Source of the DNA: CAZEGC01 sp964511635
Lineage (GTDB): Bacteria > Patescibacteriota > Saccharimonadia > Saccharimonadales > Saccharimonadaceae
Assembly (NCBI GenBank): GCA_964511635.1
Contig: CAZEGC010000025.1
Location: forward strand, 1-11,735
Direction: 5' to 3'
DNA length: 11,735 nucleotides
Shown here: positions 1-5,688 of the stretch, in pieces
How positions within the stretch are numbered: position 1 is the first letter of the stretch
Layout of the letters: each line of letters opens with the position of its first letter
Notes under the pieces: generated by a model
Database searches by the model: none
What the model was told of the DNA's origin: nothing
What the model saw: only the letters and a program-made list of their open reading frames with translations
Position numbers and translations under genes: made by a program

Positions 1-80
1 AGTATGCCTATTACTACTATGACAATGAGTAACTCTACTATGGTGAAGGCTTGGTGGGTTTTGTTTCTTGACGTTATCAT
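1..80 (-). CDS. Type IV pilin-like protein, N-terminal fragment (cut by window edge)
   Basis: Reading the minus strand from the ATG at 80-78 gives 26 complete codons and a partial Leu codon. Residues 1-11 are a short polar leader ending HQA. From residue 12 they read FTIVELLIVIVVIGI, the class III prepilin signal: Phe at +1, Glu at +5 and a hydrophobic N-terminal helix. Such proteins are cleaved and N-methylated by prepilin peptidase PilD and built into type IV pili or pseudopili. Position -1 is Ala rather than the usual Gly, which is uncommon but known to be tolerated to some degree. The rest of the gene lies to the left of position 1, so major pilin, minor pilin and pseudopilin cannot be told apart. 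There is no clear Shine-Dalgarno. A possible extended -10 (TGC TAAACT, 99-91) ends 10 nt before the ATG. Confidence 0.85.
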   Translation of the reverse strand, partial: MITSRNKTHQAFTIVELLIVIVVIGI

Positions 81-115
81 GCTTAAGGATAGTTTAGCAT
101 ATGCTAGAAATAAGC

Positions 116-150
116 TAAAAGAACAGTAGAGACCTGGCGGCCTCTACTGT
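116..150 (-). terminator. Rho-independent terminator, minus strand
   Basis: 123-134 and 139-150 pair around a 4-nt loop. On the minus strand the stem is 12 bp with one G-U wobble, followed by TTCTTTT. On the plus strand the same position is an A-C mismatch and no T-run follows, so the element points to the minus strand. It lies between the coiled-coil gene and the pilin gene and would end transcripts coming from above 331. Confidence 0.65.
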
Positions 151-331
151 GGTGGTACTTACTGTGCTGGTTGTGTATTGTGCTGCCTAACCAAGTATCT
201 ATTGAGTTTGTTCCTATTGCAGAGGGCTATCTGTGTAGGTATGCAGGTTAGCTATTAGCGGCGGAGTGATGGTGATGCGGTATCTTTTGTATAACCCTCA
301 TTACTTTTGTCAGCAAAAGTAATTAAAGTAC
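151..331. other. Intergenic region with no supportable gene
   Basis: About 180 bases between the terminator at 123-150 and the stop of the coiled-coil gene. All six frames are short or lack a convincing start. I see no tRNA, SRP RNA or other recognisable RNA. It contains one perfect hairpin (300-323). If the 332-640 transcript runs to the terminator, this is its 3' untranslated region; an unrecognised small RNA is also possible. Confidence 0.5.
300..323. repeat. Perfect 10-bp inverted repeat just after the coiled-coil gene
   Basis: ATTACTTTTG at 300-309 and CAAAAGTAAT at 314-323 are exact reverse complements around the loop TCAG. It sits 8 nt beyond the stop codon of the minus-strand gene ending at 332. 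The stem is AT-rich and neither strand has a T-run after it, so it is not a classical terminator. It could stabilise an mRNA 3' end. Confidence 0.6.
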
Positions 332-640
332 TTATTCGTACTTCAACCGCACCCCCGCCTCATCGGCCAACTGGAAAATCCAGCGCTGGAGGCGCTCCTG
401 CTGGTGAGTTTGAACGCTATTTTCTTCCATCATGCGCTCCATGCGTGTCATGTGAGCATCGAGGATGCCGTAAATACGATTGACATCAGTCTTCAGCTCA
501 GCAACATCAGTCTTCAGTTCAGAGACATCCGCCTCTAGCCTATCGAACCGCTCATCCACCGCGTCAAACCGCTTATCCACACTGCCTGCAAATTCAGTCA
601 AGGCAGTCATGATTTGGTCGTTAGTTACATCCTTTGTCAT
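332..640 (-). CDS. Small coiled-coil protein of unknown function (102 aa)
   Basis: No enzyme motif is visible. Residues about 20-75 are heptad-like and strongly charged (ERFDRLEADV, then two ELKTDV units), which predicts a long coiled coil. A conserved-looking C-terminal patch follows, RWIFQLADEAGVRLKYE. From memory, small proteins with this coiled coil plus W-x-x-Q-(I/L)-A tail are common in Saccharibacteria and other Patescibacteria, without an assigned role. There are no membrane segments or signal peptide, so it is probably cytoplasmic and oligomeric. The ATG at 640 is supported by an extended -10 (TGA TATACT) ending 6 nt before it, which places the transcription start on or next to the ATG. 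It follows the tsf terminator, so it is its own transcription unit. Confidence 0.8.
   Translation of the reverse strand: MTKDVTNDQIMTALTEFAGSVDKRFDAVDERFDRLEADVSELKTDVAELKTDVNRIYGILDAHMTRMERMMEENSVQTHQQERLQRWIFQLADEAGVRLKYE
483..524 (-). repeat. 21-bp tandem duplication inside the coiled-coil gene
   Basis: 483-503 and 504-524 match at 18 of 21 bases and encode two consecutive heptads sharing ELKTDV. The unit is exactly seven codons, so copy number could change without breaking the frame or the coiled-coil register. Confidence 0.75.
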
Positions 641-646
641 ACAACT

Positions 647-655
647 AGTATATCA
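647..655 (-). promoter_or_regulatory. Extended -10 promoter of the coiled-coil gene
   Basis: The minus strand reads TGA TATACT from 655 to 647, then 6 nt, then the ATG. A start 7 nt after the hexamer falls on the first base of the ATG. No -35 is visible; that position lies inside the tsf terminator stem. Confidence 0.6.
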
Positions 656-683
656 AAAAAGCCGCTTATAGCCGCGGCTTTTT
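655..683 (-). terminator. Terminator of the rpsB-tsf operon
   Basis: 656-665 (aaaaagccgc) and 674-683 (gcggcttttt) form a perfect 10-bp stem with an 8-nt loop. On the minus strand it ends in TTTTTT, 21 nt beyond the tsf stop. The stem is symmetrical, but only tsf runs into it from a known gene. Confidence 0.9.
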
Positions 684-703
684 ATGGTAGTTTCCTGTAG
701 GCC

Positions 704-1300
704 CTATTCGCTAACGCCTAGCTCGATTCGCTTGAACTGGCGCACCACAATGTTCTCACCTAAACGAGCTATGTGGTCTTTGATTAAATCGCCAACCGTC
801 ATCTTTTCATCCTTGATATATGTCTGGTTCAAAAGCACCTTATCAGCAAAGTACTTTTTCACTTGGCCATCGACAATTTTTTCAGCAATATCCGCAGGCT
901 TGCCCTCACTAGCTACGCGCTCGGCAGATTCTGCCCGAACTCGTTTGACTTCCTCGCTCGGAATGTCGTCTTCGGTAACGTAAACTGGTGACATAGCGGC
1001 AACTTGCAGTGCAATTTCGTGTGCCAAAGTCTTAAAGTCTTCTGTCCTAGCCACAAAATCAGTTTCACAGTTGACCTCAACCACTACACCGATTCGGCCG
1101 CTGTGAACGTAGCTGTCGATAATCCCCTGGCGGGCTTCACGCTCACCCTTTTTTTCAGCCCGCGTTAGACCTTTTTTACGCATAGCCTCCAGCGCCTTGT
1201 CAAAATCACCGTCCGCATCGACAAGAGCACTTTTGGCATCGGTCAAGCCAACGCCAGTCAATTCTTTTAGCTTTTTAATGTCATCAACTGATATTGCCAT
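704..1300 (-). CDS. tsf: Translation elongation factor Ts
   Basis: EF-Ts is the guanine nucleotide exchange factor that releases GDP from EF-Tu in the cytoplasm. The N-terminal UBA-like domain (about residues 1-50) carries LKELTGVGLTDAKSAL. The core has the EF-Tu-contacting signature TDFVAR at 80-85. The stretch from KPADIAEKIVDG at 134 is typical of the C-terminal part. At 198 aa it is the short, Thermus-like form rather than the 280-aa E. coli form. The start at 1300 is preceded by GGGAG about 9 nt upstream. It lies 13 nt after the rpsB stop and is cotranscribed with it, the standard bacterial arrangement. A strong terminator follows at 655-683. Confidence 0.98.
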   Translation of the reverse strand: MAISVDDIKKLKELTGVGLTDAKSALVDADGDFDKALEAMRKKGLTRAEKKGEREARQGIIDSYVHSGRIGVVVEVNCETDFVARTEDFKTLAHEIALQVAAMSPVYVTEDDIPSEEVKRVRAESAERVASEGKPADIAEKIVDGQVKKYFADKVLLNQTYIKDEKMTVGDLIKDHIARLGENIVVRQFKRIELGVSE

Positions 1301-1313
1301 TTACCTAGTCTCC

Positions 1314-2042
1314 CTATTTAGTCTCTTGTTTTTTAGTATCATCGGCTGATTTTTGCGACCCCAAACCTTCGCGTACAGCCTCTACTACATAACCTAAAAT
1401 GGCTTCTAGGCTTTTAATTGCATCGTCATTGGCTGGAATGACATAGTCTATTTCATCTGGATTCGCGTTAGTATCAACCATGGCCACAACTGGAATACCT
1501 AAAGTTTTAGCCTCTTTGACCGCGTTAGCGTCAGTAATAATGTCGGTAATAAACAAGGCCCCGGGCTTACCCTTCATGTCCTTAACACCGCCATATTTAC
1601 TGTTTAGATCGTCAATTTCTTCCTGCAGACGCTGCACTTCCAGTTTGTTGTAGCGCTTTTCTAAATCACCGCTGTCCATCCGACGCTCTAAATCTTTTAG
1701 TTTTTTGATTTGGCGCGATATTGTTGCTGTATTAGTTAGTGTGCCGCCTAGCCATCTTTCGGTGACATACGGCTGATTAACTGACTCGGCACTAGTTCGG
1801 ACAATGTCCTTTGCTTGCTTTTTAGTACCAACAAATAGCACATTCTTGCCACTTGCAGCTACGCTTGTCAGAAACGGTAAAGCCCTATCTAATGCTTCCA
1901 CCGTCTTGACTAGGTCAATGATGTGACTGTCCTGGCGCTTTGAGTGAATGTAGGGCGCCATCTTAGGGTGCCAACGACTCGTTTTGTGTCCAAAGTGAAC
2001 TCCGGCTTCGAGTAGCGCCTTAATATCGACAGATACTGCCAT
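1314..2042 (-). CDS. rpsB: 30S ribosomal protein uS2
   Basis: uS2 binds late on the solvent side of the 30S subunit between head and body. The 242-aa product has the family N-terminus LLEAGVHFGHKTSRWHPKM, the segment VLFVGTKKQA, ERWLGGTLTN in the middle, and ALFITDI...GIPVVAMVDTNANP in the C-terminal half, ending in a Lys-rich tail. A coiled-coil insertion (about 115-150) is present as in other S2 proteins. The ATG at 2042 has a strong AAAGGAG Shine-Dalgarno about 10 nt upstream. It is the first gene of the rpsB-tsf operon, driven by a consensus-like promoter (2131-2159) through a leader of about 80 nt with a hairpin. Confidence 0.98.
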   Translation of the reverse strand: MAVSVDIKALLEAGVHFGHKTSRWHPKMAPYIHSKRQDSHIIDLVKTVEALDRALPFLTSVAASGKNVLFVGTKKQAKDIVRTSAESVNQPYVTERWLGGTLTNTATISRQIKKLKDLERRMDSGDLEKRYNKLEVQRLQEEIDDLNSKYGGVKDMKGKPGALFITDIITDANAVKEAKTLGIPVVAMVDTNANPDEIDYVIPANDDAIKSLEAILGYVVEAVREGLGSQKSADDTKKQETK

Positions 2043-2124
2043 AATTTAAAACTCCTTTTTCCTCGCTTGCTCCCTGAGATATTCAGGAGTGTAATTGAGC
2101 AAGCTGTGTCATTTATATTGTTAC
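2043..2124 (-). promoter_or_regulatory. Structured 5' leader of rpsB, candidate S2 autoregulatory RNA
   Basis: The leader runs from the predicted transcription start (about 2124) to the rpsB ATG. On the minus strand, GCTTGCTC (2104-2097) pairs perfectly with GAGCAAGC (2072-2065). Inside is a second stem, CCTGA/TCAGG (2087-2083 with 2077-2073), with loop ATATC and an asymmetric 9-nt bulge on the 5' side. The Shine-Dalgarno lies just downstream of the stem. In other bacteria, rpsB leaders bind S2 and repress translation; that function here is inference. No other gene in the window has a leader of this length. Confidence 0.55.
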
Positions 2125-2130
2125 TATTTC

Positions 2131-2159
2131 AATATACTACAGATTACTACCCCTGTCAA
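2131..2159 (-). promoter_or_regulatory. rpsB-tsf promoter (-35 TTGACA, 17 bp, -10 TATATT)
   Basis: The minus strand has TTGACA at 2159-2154, a 17-bp spacer and TATATT at 2136-2131. This is a full sigma-70 type promoter, expected start near 2124. It stands back to back with the extended -10 of the methylase gene at 2167-2175. Confidence 0.75.
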
Positions 2160-2166
2160 AATCTAT

Positions 2167-2175
2167 TGTTATAAT
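2167..2175 (+). promoter_or_regulatory. Extended -10 promoter of the methylase gene
   Basis: TGT TATAAT is a perfect extended -10. It ends 7 nt before the ATG at 2183, so transcription should begin at or within a base or two of the start codon. No -35 is needed or seen. There is therefore no room for the leader-peptide attenuator found in front of many mobile erm genes. Confidence 0.7.
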
Positions 2176-2182
2176 AAATTAT

Positions 2183-2908
2183 ATGAAGCGCCGCCACGAC
2201 TATTCCCAGCATTTCCTACGTAACCCCAAATTGGTTCATGAACTAATAGGTCATTCGAATATCAAAAAAAGCGACACTGTCTACGACCTAGGCGCTGGCA
2301 GCGGTATTATCTCATCAGCACTCGCCAAGCGAGCTGGTCAAGTATTCGCTGTTGAAAGCGAGCCAAAGACGGCCGCCAAACTACGCACTAATATGGCTCG
2401 GTACAAAAATATAACTACGATAGAAAAAGATATTTTGCAAATAGATTTACCTCAAAATCCATACAAGGTATTCGCAAATATCCCCTTTCACCTGTCATCC
2501 CAAATCATACGTTACCTGACCGAAGCTGATAATCCACCCCGTGCGATTTACCTGATCGTACAAAAGCAATTCGCTAATAAATTACTGCCTGATTCAACGC
2601 GCTTTACCAGCCAACTCGGCATGATGGTTGGGCCACTATTTGCTGTTCGCATCCGAAAACCCCTACGTCGAACGGATTTCTGGCCGCACCCGAATGTTGA
2701 TACTGTATTAATCGAACTAAAACTCCGGGATGAACCGCTGATAGCGACTAATGACATGCCTCGCTACCGGTCGTTTACAAGAACTTGCTTTTCAGATCCA
2801 CGCCAATTCGCTAAAACACCGCTCGAAGGAATCGGTCTACCAGCCCACACTAAACCATCACAGATGACGCTGACGCAGTGGGTCGAGCTGTTCGCTAGTG
2901 GCCACTAG
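2183..2908 (+). CDS. Erm/KsgA-family rRNA adenine N6-methyltransferase, closer to Erm
   Basis: A SAM-dependent methyltransferase of the rRNA adenine dimethylase family, 241 aa. Residues 8-17 read SQHFLRNPKL, the family opening. SAM motif I is YDLGAGSG (34-41), the acidic motif II residue is E58 or E60, motif III is D83 and the catalytic motif IV is NIPF (99-102). KsgA/Dim1 proteins normally have NLPY, whereas Erm proteins have NIPY, so NIPF with HLSSQII after it points to Erm. YLIVQKQFA (123-131) and FWPHPNVD (166-173) also match the Erm pattern. Erm methylates A2058 of 23S rRNA (macrolide-lincosamide-streptogramin B resistance); KsgA methylates A1518/A1519 of 16S rRNA. The target here is not proven. 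It is divergent from rpsB, and its last 51 nt overlap the antisense gene ending at 2858. Nothing suggests recent transfer. Confidence 0.9.
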   Translation: MKRRHDYSQHFLRNPKLVHELIGHSNIKKSDTVYDLGAGSGIISSALAKRAGQVFAVESEPKTAAKLRTNMARYKNITTIEKDILQIDLPQNPYKVFANIPFHLSSQIIRYLTEADNPPRAIYLIVQKQFANKLLPDSTRFTSQLGMMVGPLFAVRIRKPLRRTDFWPHPNVDTVLIELKLRDEPLIATNDMPRYRSFTRTCFSDPRQFAKTPLEGIGLPAHTKPSQMTLTQWVELFASGH

Positions 2909-3334
2909 CTGATTTAATGTCTCCTCGGGAGGAAAATATTTCAAATTACGATTAAGAGCGCGAGCTAATCTTGATCCCAAATCCTCCACCTTTTCGTCCA
3001 GTTTCAGTATGCATCCTTCACAGCGCGACTCATCACCGATACTGTCGCCACATGAAGCGATTGATCGCATGAATCGTTCCTGTGTGCTTCGAGAAATACA
3101 ACCAGTCGTTTCTACTATCGCTACATGCATAGCAACTGGCACATTGACGGAATATATTTCTTCGGAGGTTATATCACCCCTTGCAATCGGATCACGAGTC
3201 AGTCTACCTAAAACATACTCCGCCATACCCCCCATATCCGTACCCCGAGCTCTCGCCAGCTCATCAGCCAAAGGCGCACACTCCGCCTGGGATGGTCGTC
3301 CCACTTGTATGATTCTAGTCGTTGACCCTACCAT
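2858..3334 (-). CDS. Unknown 158-aa protein with five cysteines
   Basis: I do not recognise this protein. From the ATG at 3334 it is soluble, with no signal peptide or membrane segment. Cysteines lie at 19, 79, 95, 105 and 108; the last two form CEGC, and the 95/105/108 group could bind metal. Residues about 112-150 look helical and charged. The start at 3334 is chosen because TATAAT (3349-3344) ends 9 nt upstream, as for neighbouring genes. An in-frame upstream ATG at 3412 would add a hydrophobic stretch but would translate that promoter and run into rpmE. The 3' end overlaps the methylase 3' end by 51 nt on the opposite strand. That this frame fills an otherwise empty interval and has its own promoter argues that it is real; without homologues it stays tentative. 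Confidence 0.6.
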   Translation of the reverse strand: MVGSTTRIIQVGRPSQAECAPLADELARARGTDMGGMAEYVLGRLTRDPIARGDITSEEIYSVNVPVAMHVAIVETTGCISRSTQERFMRSIASCGDSIGDESRCEGCILKLDEKVEDLGSRLARALNRNLKYFPPEETLNQLVATSEQLDPLRQRHL

Positions 3335-3343
3335 GATGCTTTT

Positions 3344-3349
3344 ATTATA
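3344..3349 (-). promoter_or_regulatory. -10 (TATAAT) of the unknown 158-aa gene
   Basis: Minus-strand TATAAT at 3349-3344 lies 9 nt before the ATG at 3334, giving a leader of about 2-3 nt. A weak -35 (TTGGTT, 3373-3368, spacer 18) overlaps the rpmE -35 on the other strand, so the two divergent promoters share DNA. Confidence 0.5.
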
Positions 3350-3362
3350 TACCACGCACCCT

Positions 3363-3391
3363 TTGACAACCAAATAAAAAACAGCTACAAT
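3363..3391 (+). promoter_or_regulatory. rpmE promoter (-35 TTGACA, 17 bp, -10 TACAAT)
   Basis: TTGACA at 3363-3368 and TACAAT at 3386-3391 are separated by exactly 17 bp. The start should lie near 3398, only about 4 nt before the rpmE ATG at 3402, so even this ribosomal protein mRNA would be almost leaderless. Confidence 0.7.
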
Positions 3392-3401
3392 TATACAGAT
3401 T

Positions 3402-3725
3402 ATGAAGAGCAACCTACACCCAACCAGCTATAGGCCTGTCGTCTTTAAGGACGAAACGGCTGACTTTGCGTTCTTGACCCAGTCAACCGCGCAGAGCAAA
3501 GAAACTATCAAGTGGGAAGATGGAAATGAATACCCACTCATCAAAATGCACATTTCAAGTGCTTCTCACCCATTCTTTACCGGTGAAGAGAAAATTATCG
3601 ACACCGAAGGACGTGTTGATCGGTTTAAGGCTCGCTTTGCCGCTGCCGAAGCGCGCAAAGATGCGCTTGCCAGCAAGGCCAAAAAGGCCCGCGCTCGCGC
3701 TGATAAGAAAACAGCCGACAAATAA
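3402..3725 (+). CDS. rpmE: 50S ribosomal protein bL31, zinc-free form with basic tail
   Basis: bL31 bridges the central protuberance of the 50S subunit and the head of the 30S. The 107-aa product opens MKSNLHP, continues YRPVVFKDE, has IKWEDGNEYPL at 36-46 and the conserved ISSASHPFFTG (51-61), then GRVDRFKARF (70-79). There is no cysteine at all, so it belongs to the C-minus (type B, rpmE2-like) class that needs no zinc. Residues 80-107 are an Ala/Lys/Arg tail beyond the usual 70-90 aa length, likely an unstructured rRNA-binding extension. It has its own promoter and terminator, so it is monocistronic. There is no Shine-Dalgarno, in agreement with the promoter position. Confidence 0.95.
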   Translation: MKSNLHPTSYRPVVFKDETADFAFLTQSTAQSKETIKWEDGNEYPLIKMHISSASHPFFTGEEKIIDTEGRVDRFKARFAAAEARKDALASKAKKARARADKKTADK

Positions 3726-3738
3726 CGAAGCTACACTG

Positions 3739-3776
3739 AAAAGATCGCCTCACTTCACCAATAGGCGGTCTTTTTT
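3739..3776 (+). terminator. rpmE terminator
   Basis: AAAAGATCGCC (3739-3749) pairs with GGCGGTC plus T-run (3764-3776) through an 11-bp stem containing one G-U pair, with a 14-nt loop. Six Ts follow the stem core. It isolates rpmE from prfA, whose -10 lies 10 nt further on. Confidence 0.9.
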
Positions 3777-3783
3777 CATTAAT

Positions 3784-3792
3784 TGATATACT
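3784..3792 (+). promoter_or_regulatory. Extended -10 promoter of prfA-prmC
   Basis: TGA TATACT, identical to the extended -10 of the coiled-coil gene at 655-647, including the flanking TAG start of the spacer. It ends 9 nt before the prfA ATG. AGAGG at 3793-3797 could act as a weak Shine-Dalgarno only if transcription started earlier than expected. Confidence 0.6.
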
Positions 3793-3801
3793 AGAGGTAC
3801 C

Positions 3802-4875
3802 ATGACAAGAATTGCGATCAATCCAGGCGAACTTGAGGCCGAAAAAAAGTCACTCGAACAATTTTTAAGTGACCCAGCAGCCTATAGCAGTCCAGACTAC
3901 GCCAGTAAAACACGGCGCCTAAGCGAAATTGATGGCATTATCGAGAAGGTAACTCGACGTAGCACGTTAGAAAAACGCATCAATGAAGCACGCGAACTAG
4001 CATCTGGTGACGACGAACTAGCGGAACTTGCTAAAATTGAACTGACTGAATCCGAAGAGCAGCTGGAACAACTAGAAGAAGAGCTATTCATCATGCTAAC
4101 CCCCAGTGATCCGAATGATGAAAAAGACGTCTTCGTTGAGATCCGGGCGGGCGCTGGGGGTGACGAAGCCAGCCTATTTGCTTCCGAGCTGTTTCGTATG
4201 TATTTACGATATTGCGACACACGCGGTCTTAAGACAGAGCTAATCAGCGAAAGTGCCAATGATAGCGGCGGCTACAAAGAAGTTGTTTTTAGTGTGCGCG
4301 GAGATAAGCCATATGCCCAGCTAAAGTTTGAATCGGGCGTTCACCGAGTGCAGCGCATACCGGCCACCGAAAGCCAAGGGCGGATTCACACTAGTACCGT
4401 TACAGTCGCCGTACTACCTGAAGCCGAAGAAGCCGATATTGAAATCCACCAAAACGACCTAAAGGTTGATGTTTATCGGGCTGGTGGTCACGGGGGCCAA
4501 AGTGTCAATACGACTGACAGTGCTGTCCGCATCACGCACCTACCTACCGGAATTGTTGTCACTAACCAGGATGAAAAGTCTCAGATTAAAAACAAAGATA
4601 AGGCTATGAAAGTACTTCGATCTCGCTTGCTGCAAGCAAAGATCGAAGAAGAAGAATCAAAACTAGCCGCCGAACGCCGTAGCTTGATTGGTAGTGGCGA
4701 TAGATCGGAAAAAATCCGGACTTATAACTTCCCACAGGACCGTATTACCGACCATCGCATCAACTTCTCGCGCAGCAACATACCAGCAGCCTTAAACGGC
4801 GACATTGAGGATCTTATTCAGAACCTACAAACCTACGAGCGTGAATTGGCAGCCAGAAATGTCGAACATAATTAA
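3802..4875 (+). CDS. prfA: Peptide chain release factor 1
   Basis: RF1 recognises UAA and UAG in the ribosomal A site and triggers hydrolysis of peptidyl-tRNA. The 357-aa length is normal. The codon-recognition tripeptide PAT is at residues 187-189 (context VQRIPATESQGR), which marks RF1 rather than RF2 (SPF). The catalytic GGQ is at 231-233 within YRAGGHGGQSVN. Residues 1-100 form the acidic coiled-coil N-terminal domain. It overlaps the prmC start by 17 nt, so the substrate and its methylase are translationally linked. RF2 is not in the window; because TGA is used as a stop here (prmC), prfB should exist elsewhere. Confidence 0.98.
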   Translation: MTRIAINPGELEAEKKSLEQFLSDPAAYSSPDYASKTRRLSEIDGIIEKVTRRSTLEKRINEARELASGDDELAELAKIELTESEEQLEQLEEELFIMLTPSDPNDEKDVFVEIRAGAGGDEASLFASELFRMYLRYCDTRGLKTELISESANDSGGYKEVVFSVRGDKPYAQLKFESGVHRVQRIPATESQGRIHTSTVTVAVLPEAEEADIEIHQNDLKVDVYRAGGHGGQSVNTTDSAVRITHLPTGIVVTNQDEKSQIKNKDKAMKVLRSRLLQAKIEEEESKLAAERRSLIGSGDRSEKIRTYNFPQDRITDHRINFSRSNIPAALNGDIEDLIQNLQTYERELAARNVEHN

Positions 4876-5674
4876 AGACTGGCTAGAATCAGCCACCAAA
4901 AAGTTGCAGCAAGCCGATATAGAGTCAGCTCGCTTAGATGCGGAGATAATATTAAGCCACACCCTGAAAAAATCGCGTACATATTTGCGAGCGTACCGCG
5001 ATGAAAAAATACCTAGCCGCCTAGCTGAAGTTGCCGACGCACGGCTAGCACTGCGCCTAGAACGCGTGCCTATAGCCTATATCATCGGTCACAAAGAATT
5101 TTACGGACGCACATTTTATGTCAATCAGTCGGTGCTTATACCGCGCCCAGAATCTGAAACTATAATAACTCAGCTTAAAAAGCAGGTAGACTCTAATCAA
5201 TACAAGCTAGTCGACGTCGGCACTGGCAGTGGCTGCCTAGGGATTAGTGCCAAATTAGAGCTCCCGAACCTAGACGTGACACTGACCGATATCAGTCCTC
5301 GCGCCCTCAGAGTCGCTGAGAAAAACGCTAAAATCCTAAAAGCCGATGTAGCAATCCTTCGCAGCGATCTACTGTCTGACTACCCATTTCGTGTGGATTT
5401 TATTTTGGCTAATCTGCCGTATGTCGATGAAAGCTGGCATCGATCACCTGAGACAAACCACGAACCAACCGAGGCATTAATCGCTAGCGGTGGCGGCCTA
5501 TCGCTTATTAAAAAACTAATTTCTACTGCGAGCAGTAAGCTTTCTGCTGGTGGGTTGGTTATACTTGAAGCCGACCCGCGACAACATGATGAAATTATTG
5601 ATTTTGCTATTTCATATGACTATGGCCTAGCTGACCGGACTGGGTTTATCCTAACCCTAAAGCGCGCCTCTTGA
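4859..5674 (+). CDS. prmC: Peptide chain release factor N5-glutamine methyltransferase
   Basis: PrmC (HemK) transfers a methyl group from SAM to the glutamine of the release factor GGQ motif, raising termination efficiency. With the ATG at 4859 the protein has 271 aa. An N-terminal helical substrate-binding domain (1-80) is followed by LIPRPESE (93-100), SAM motif I VDVGTGSGCLG (118-128), acidic motif TDIS (143-146) and the catalytic NLPY at 185-188. The family usually has NPPY, so the second position is Leu, an accepted but less common variant. EPTEALIASGGGL (202-214) is the typical loop after it. An ATG at 4805 in the same frame would add 18 residues inside prfA and does not resemble the family; 4859 gives the normal N-terminus. 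The gene ends in TGA. It converges on htrA with 14 nt between stops. Confidence 0.96.
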   Translation: MSNIIKDWLESATKKLQQADIESARLDAEIILSHTLKKSRTYLRAYRDEKIPSRLAEVADARLALRLERVPIAYIIGHKEFYGRTFYVNQSVLIPRPESETIITQLKKQVDSNQYKLVDVGTGSGCLGISAKLELPNLDVTLTDISPRALRVAEKNAKILKADVAILRSDLLSDYPFRVDFILANLPYVDESWHRSPETNHEPTEALIASGGGLSLIKKLISTASSKLSAGGLVILEADPRQHDEIIDFAISYDYGLADRTGFILTLKRAS

Positions 5675-5688
5675 TTTAAAATAAGACT

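Noticed and set aside
300..323. Perfect hairpin as terminator of the coiled-coil gene
   Set aside because: AT-rich stem with no T-run on either strand; the element at 116-150 is the better terminator.
114..330. Short open frames in the 5' intergenic region, including a Cys-rich plus-strand stretch and a 17-codon minus-strand frame with four His
   Set aside because: They lack a convincing start codon or are very short, and no promoter or ribosome site supports them.
2183..2908. Acquired erm resistance gene on a mobile element
   Set aside because: No insertion sequence, repeats, leader peptide or compositional break was seen around it, and its promoter matches its neighbours.
3009..3377. 122-aa plus-strand frame between the methylase and rpmE
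   Set aside because: It is antisense to the better-supported minus-strand gene, has no promoter at the local spacing, and its sequence looks like a shadow.
3335..3412. N-terminal extension of the unknown 158-aa protein with a hydrophobic, signal-anchor-like stretch
   Set aside because: It would begin inside rpmE and translate the TATAAT and the shared -35 DNA. AT-rich promoter DNA readily yields hydrophobic codons. The ATG at 3334 fits the promoter spacing seen at other genes.
4805..4858. Upstream ATG for prmC
   Set aside because: The extra 18 residues do not resemble PrmC and lie wholly within prfA; the ATG at 4859 gives the normal family N-terminus.
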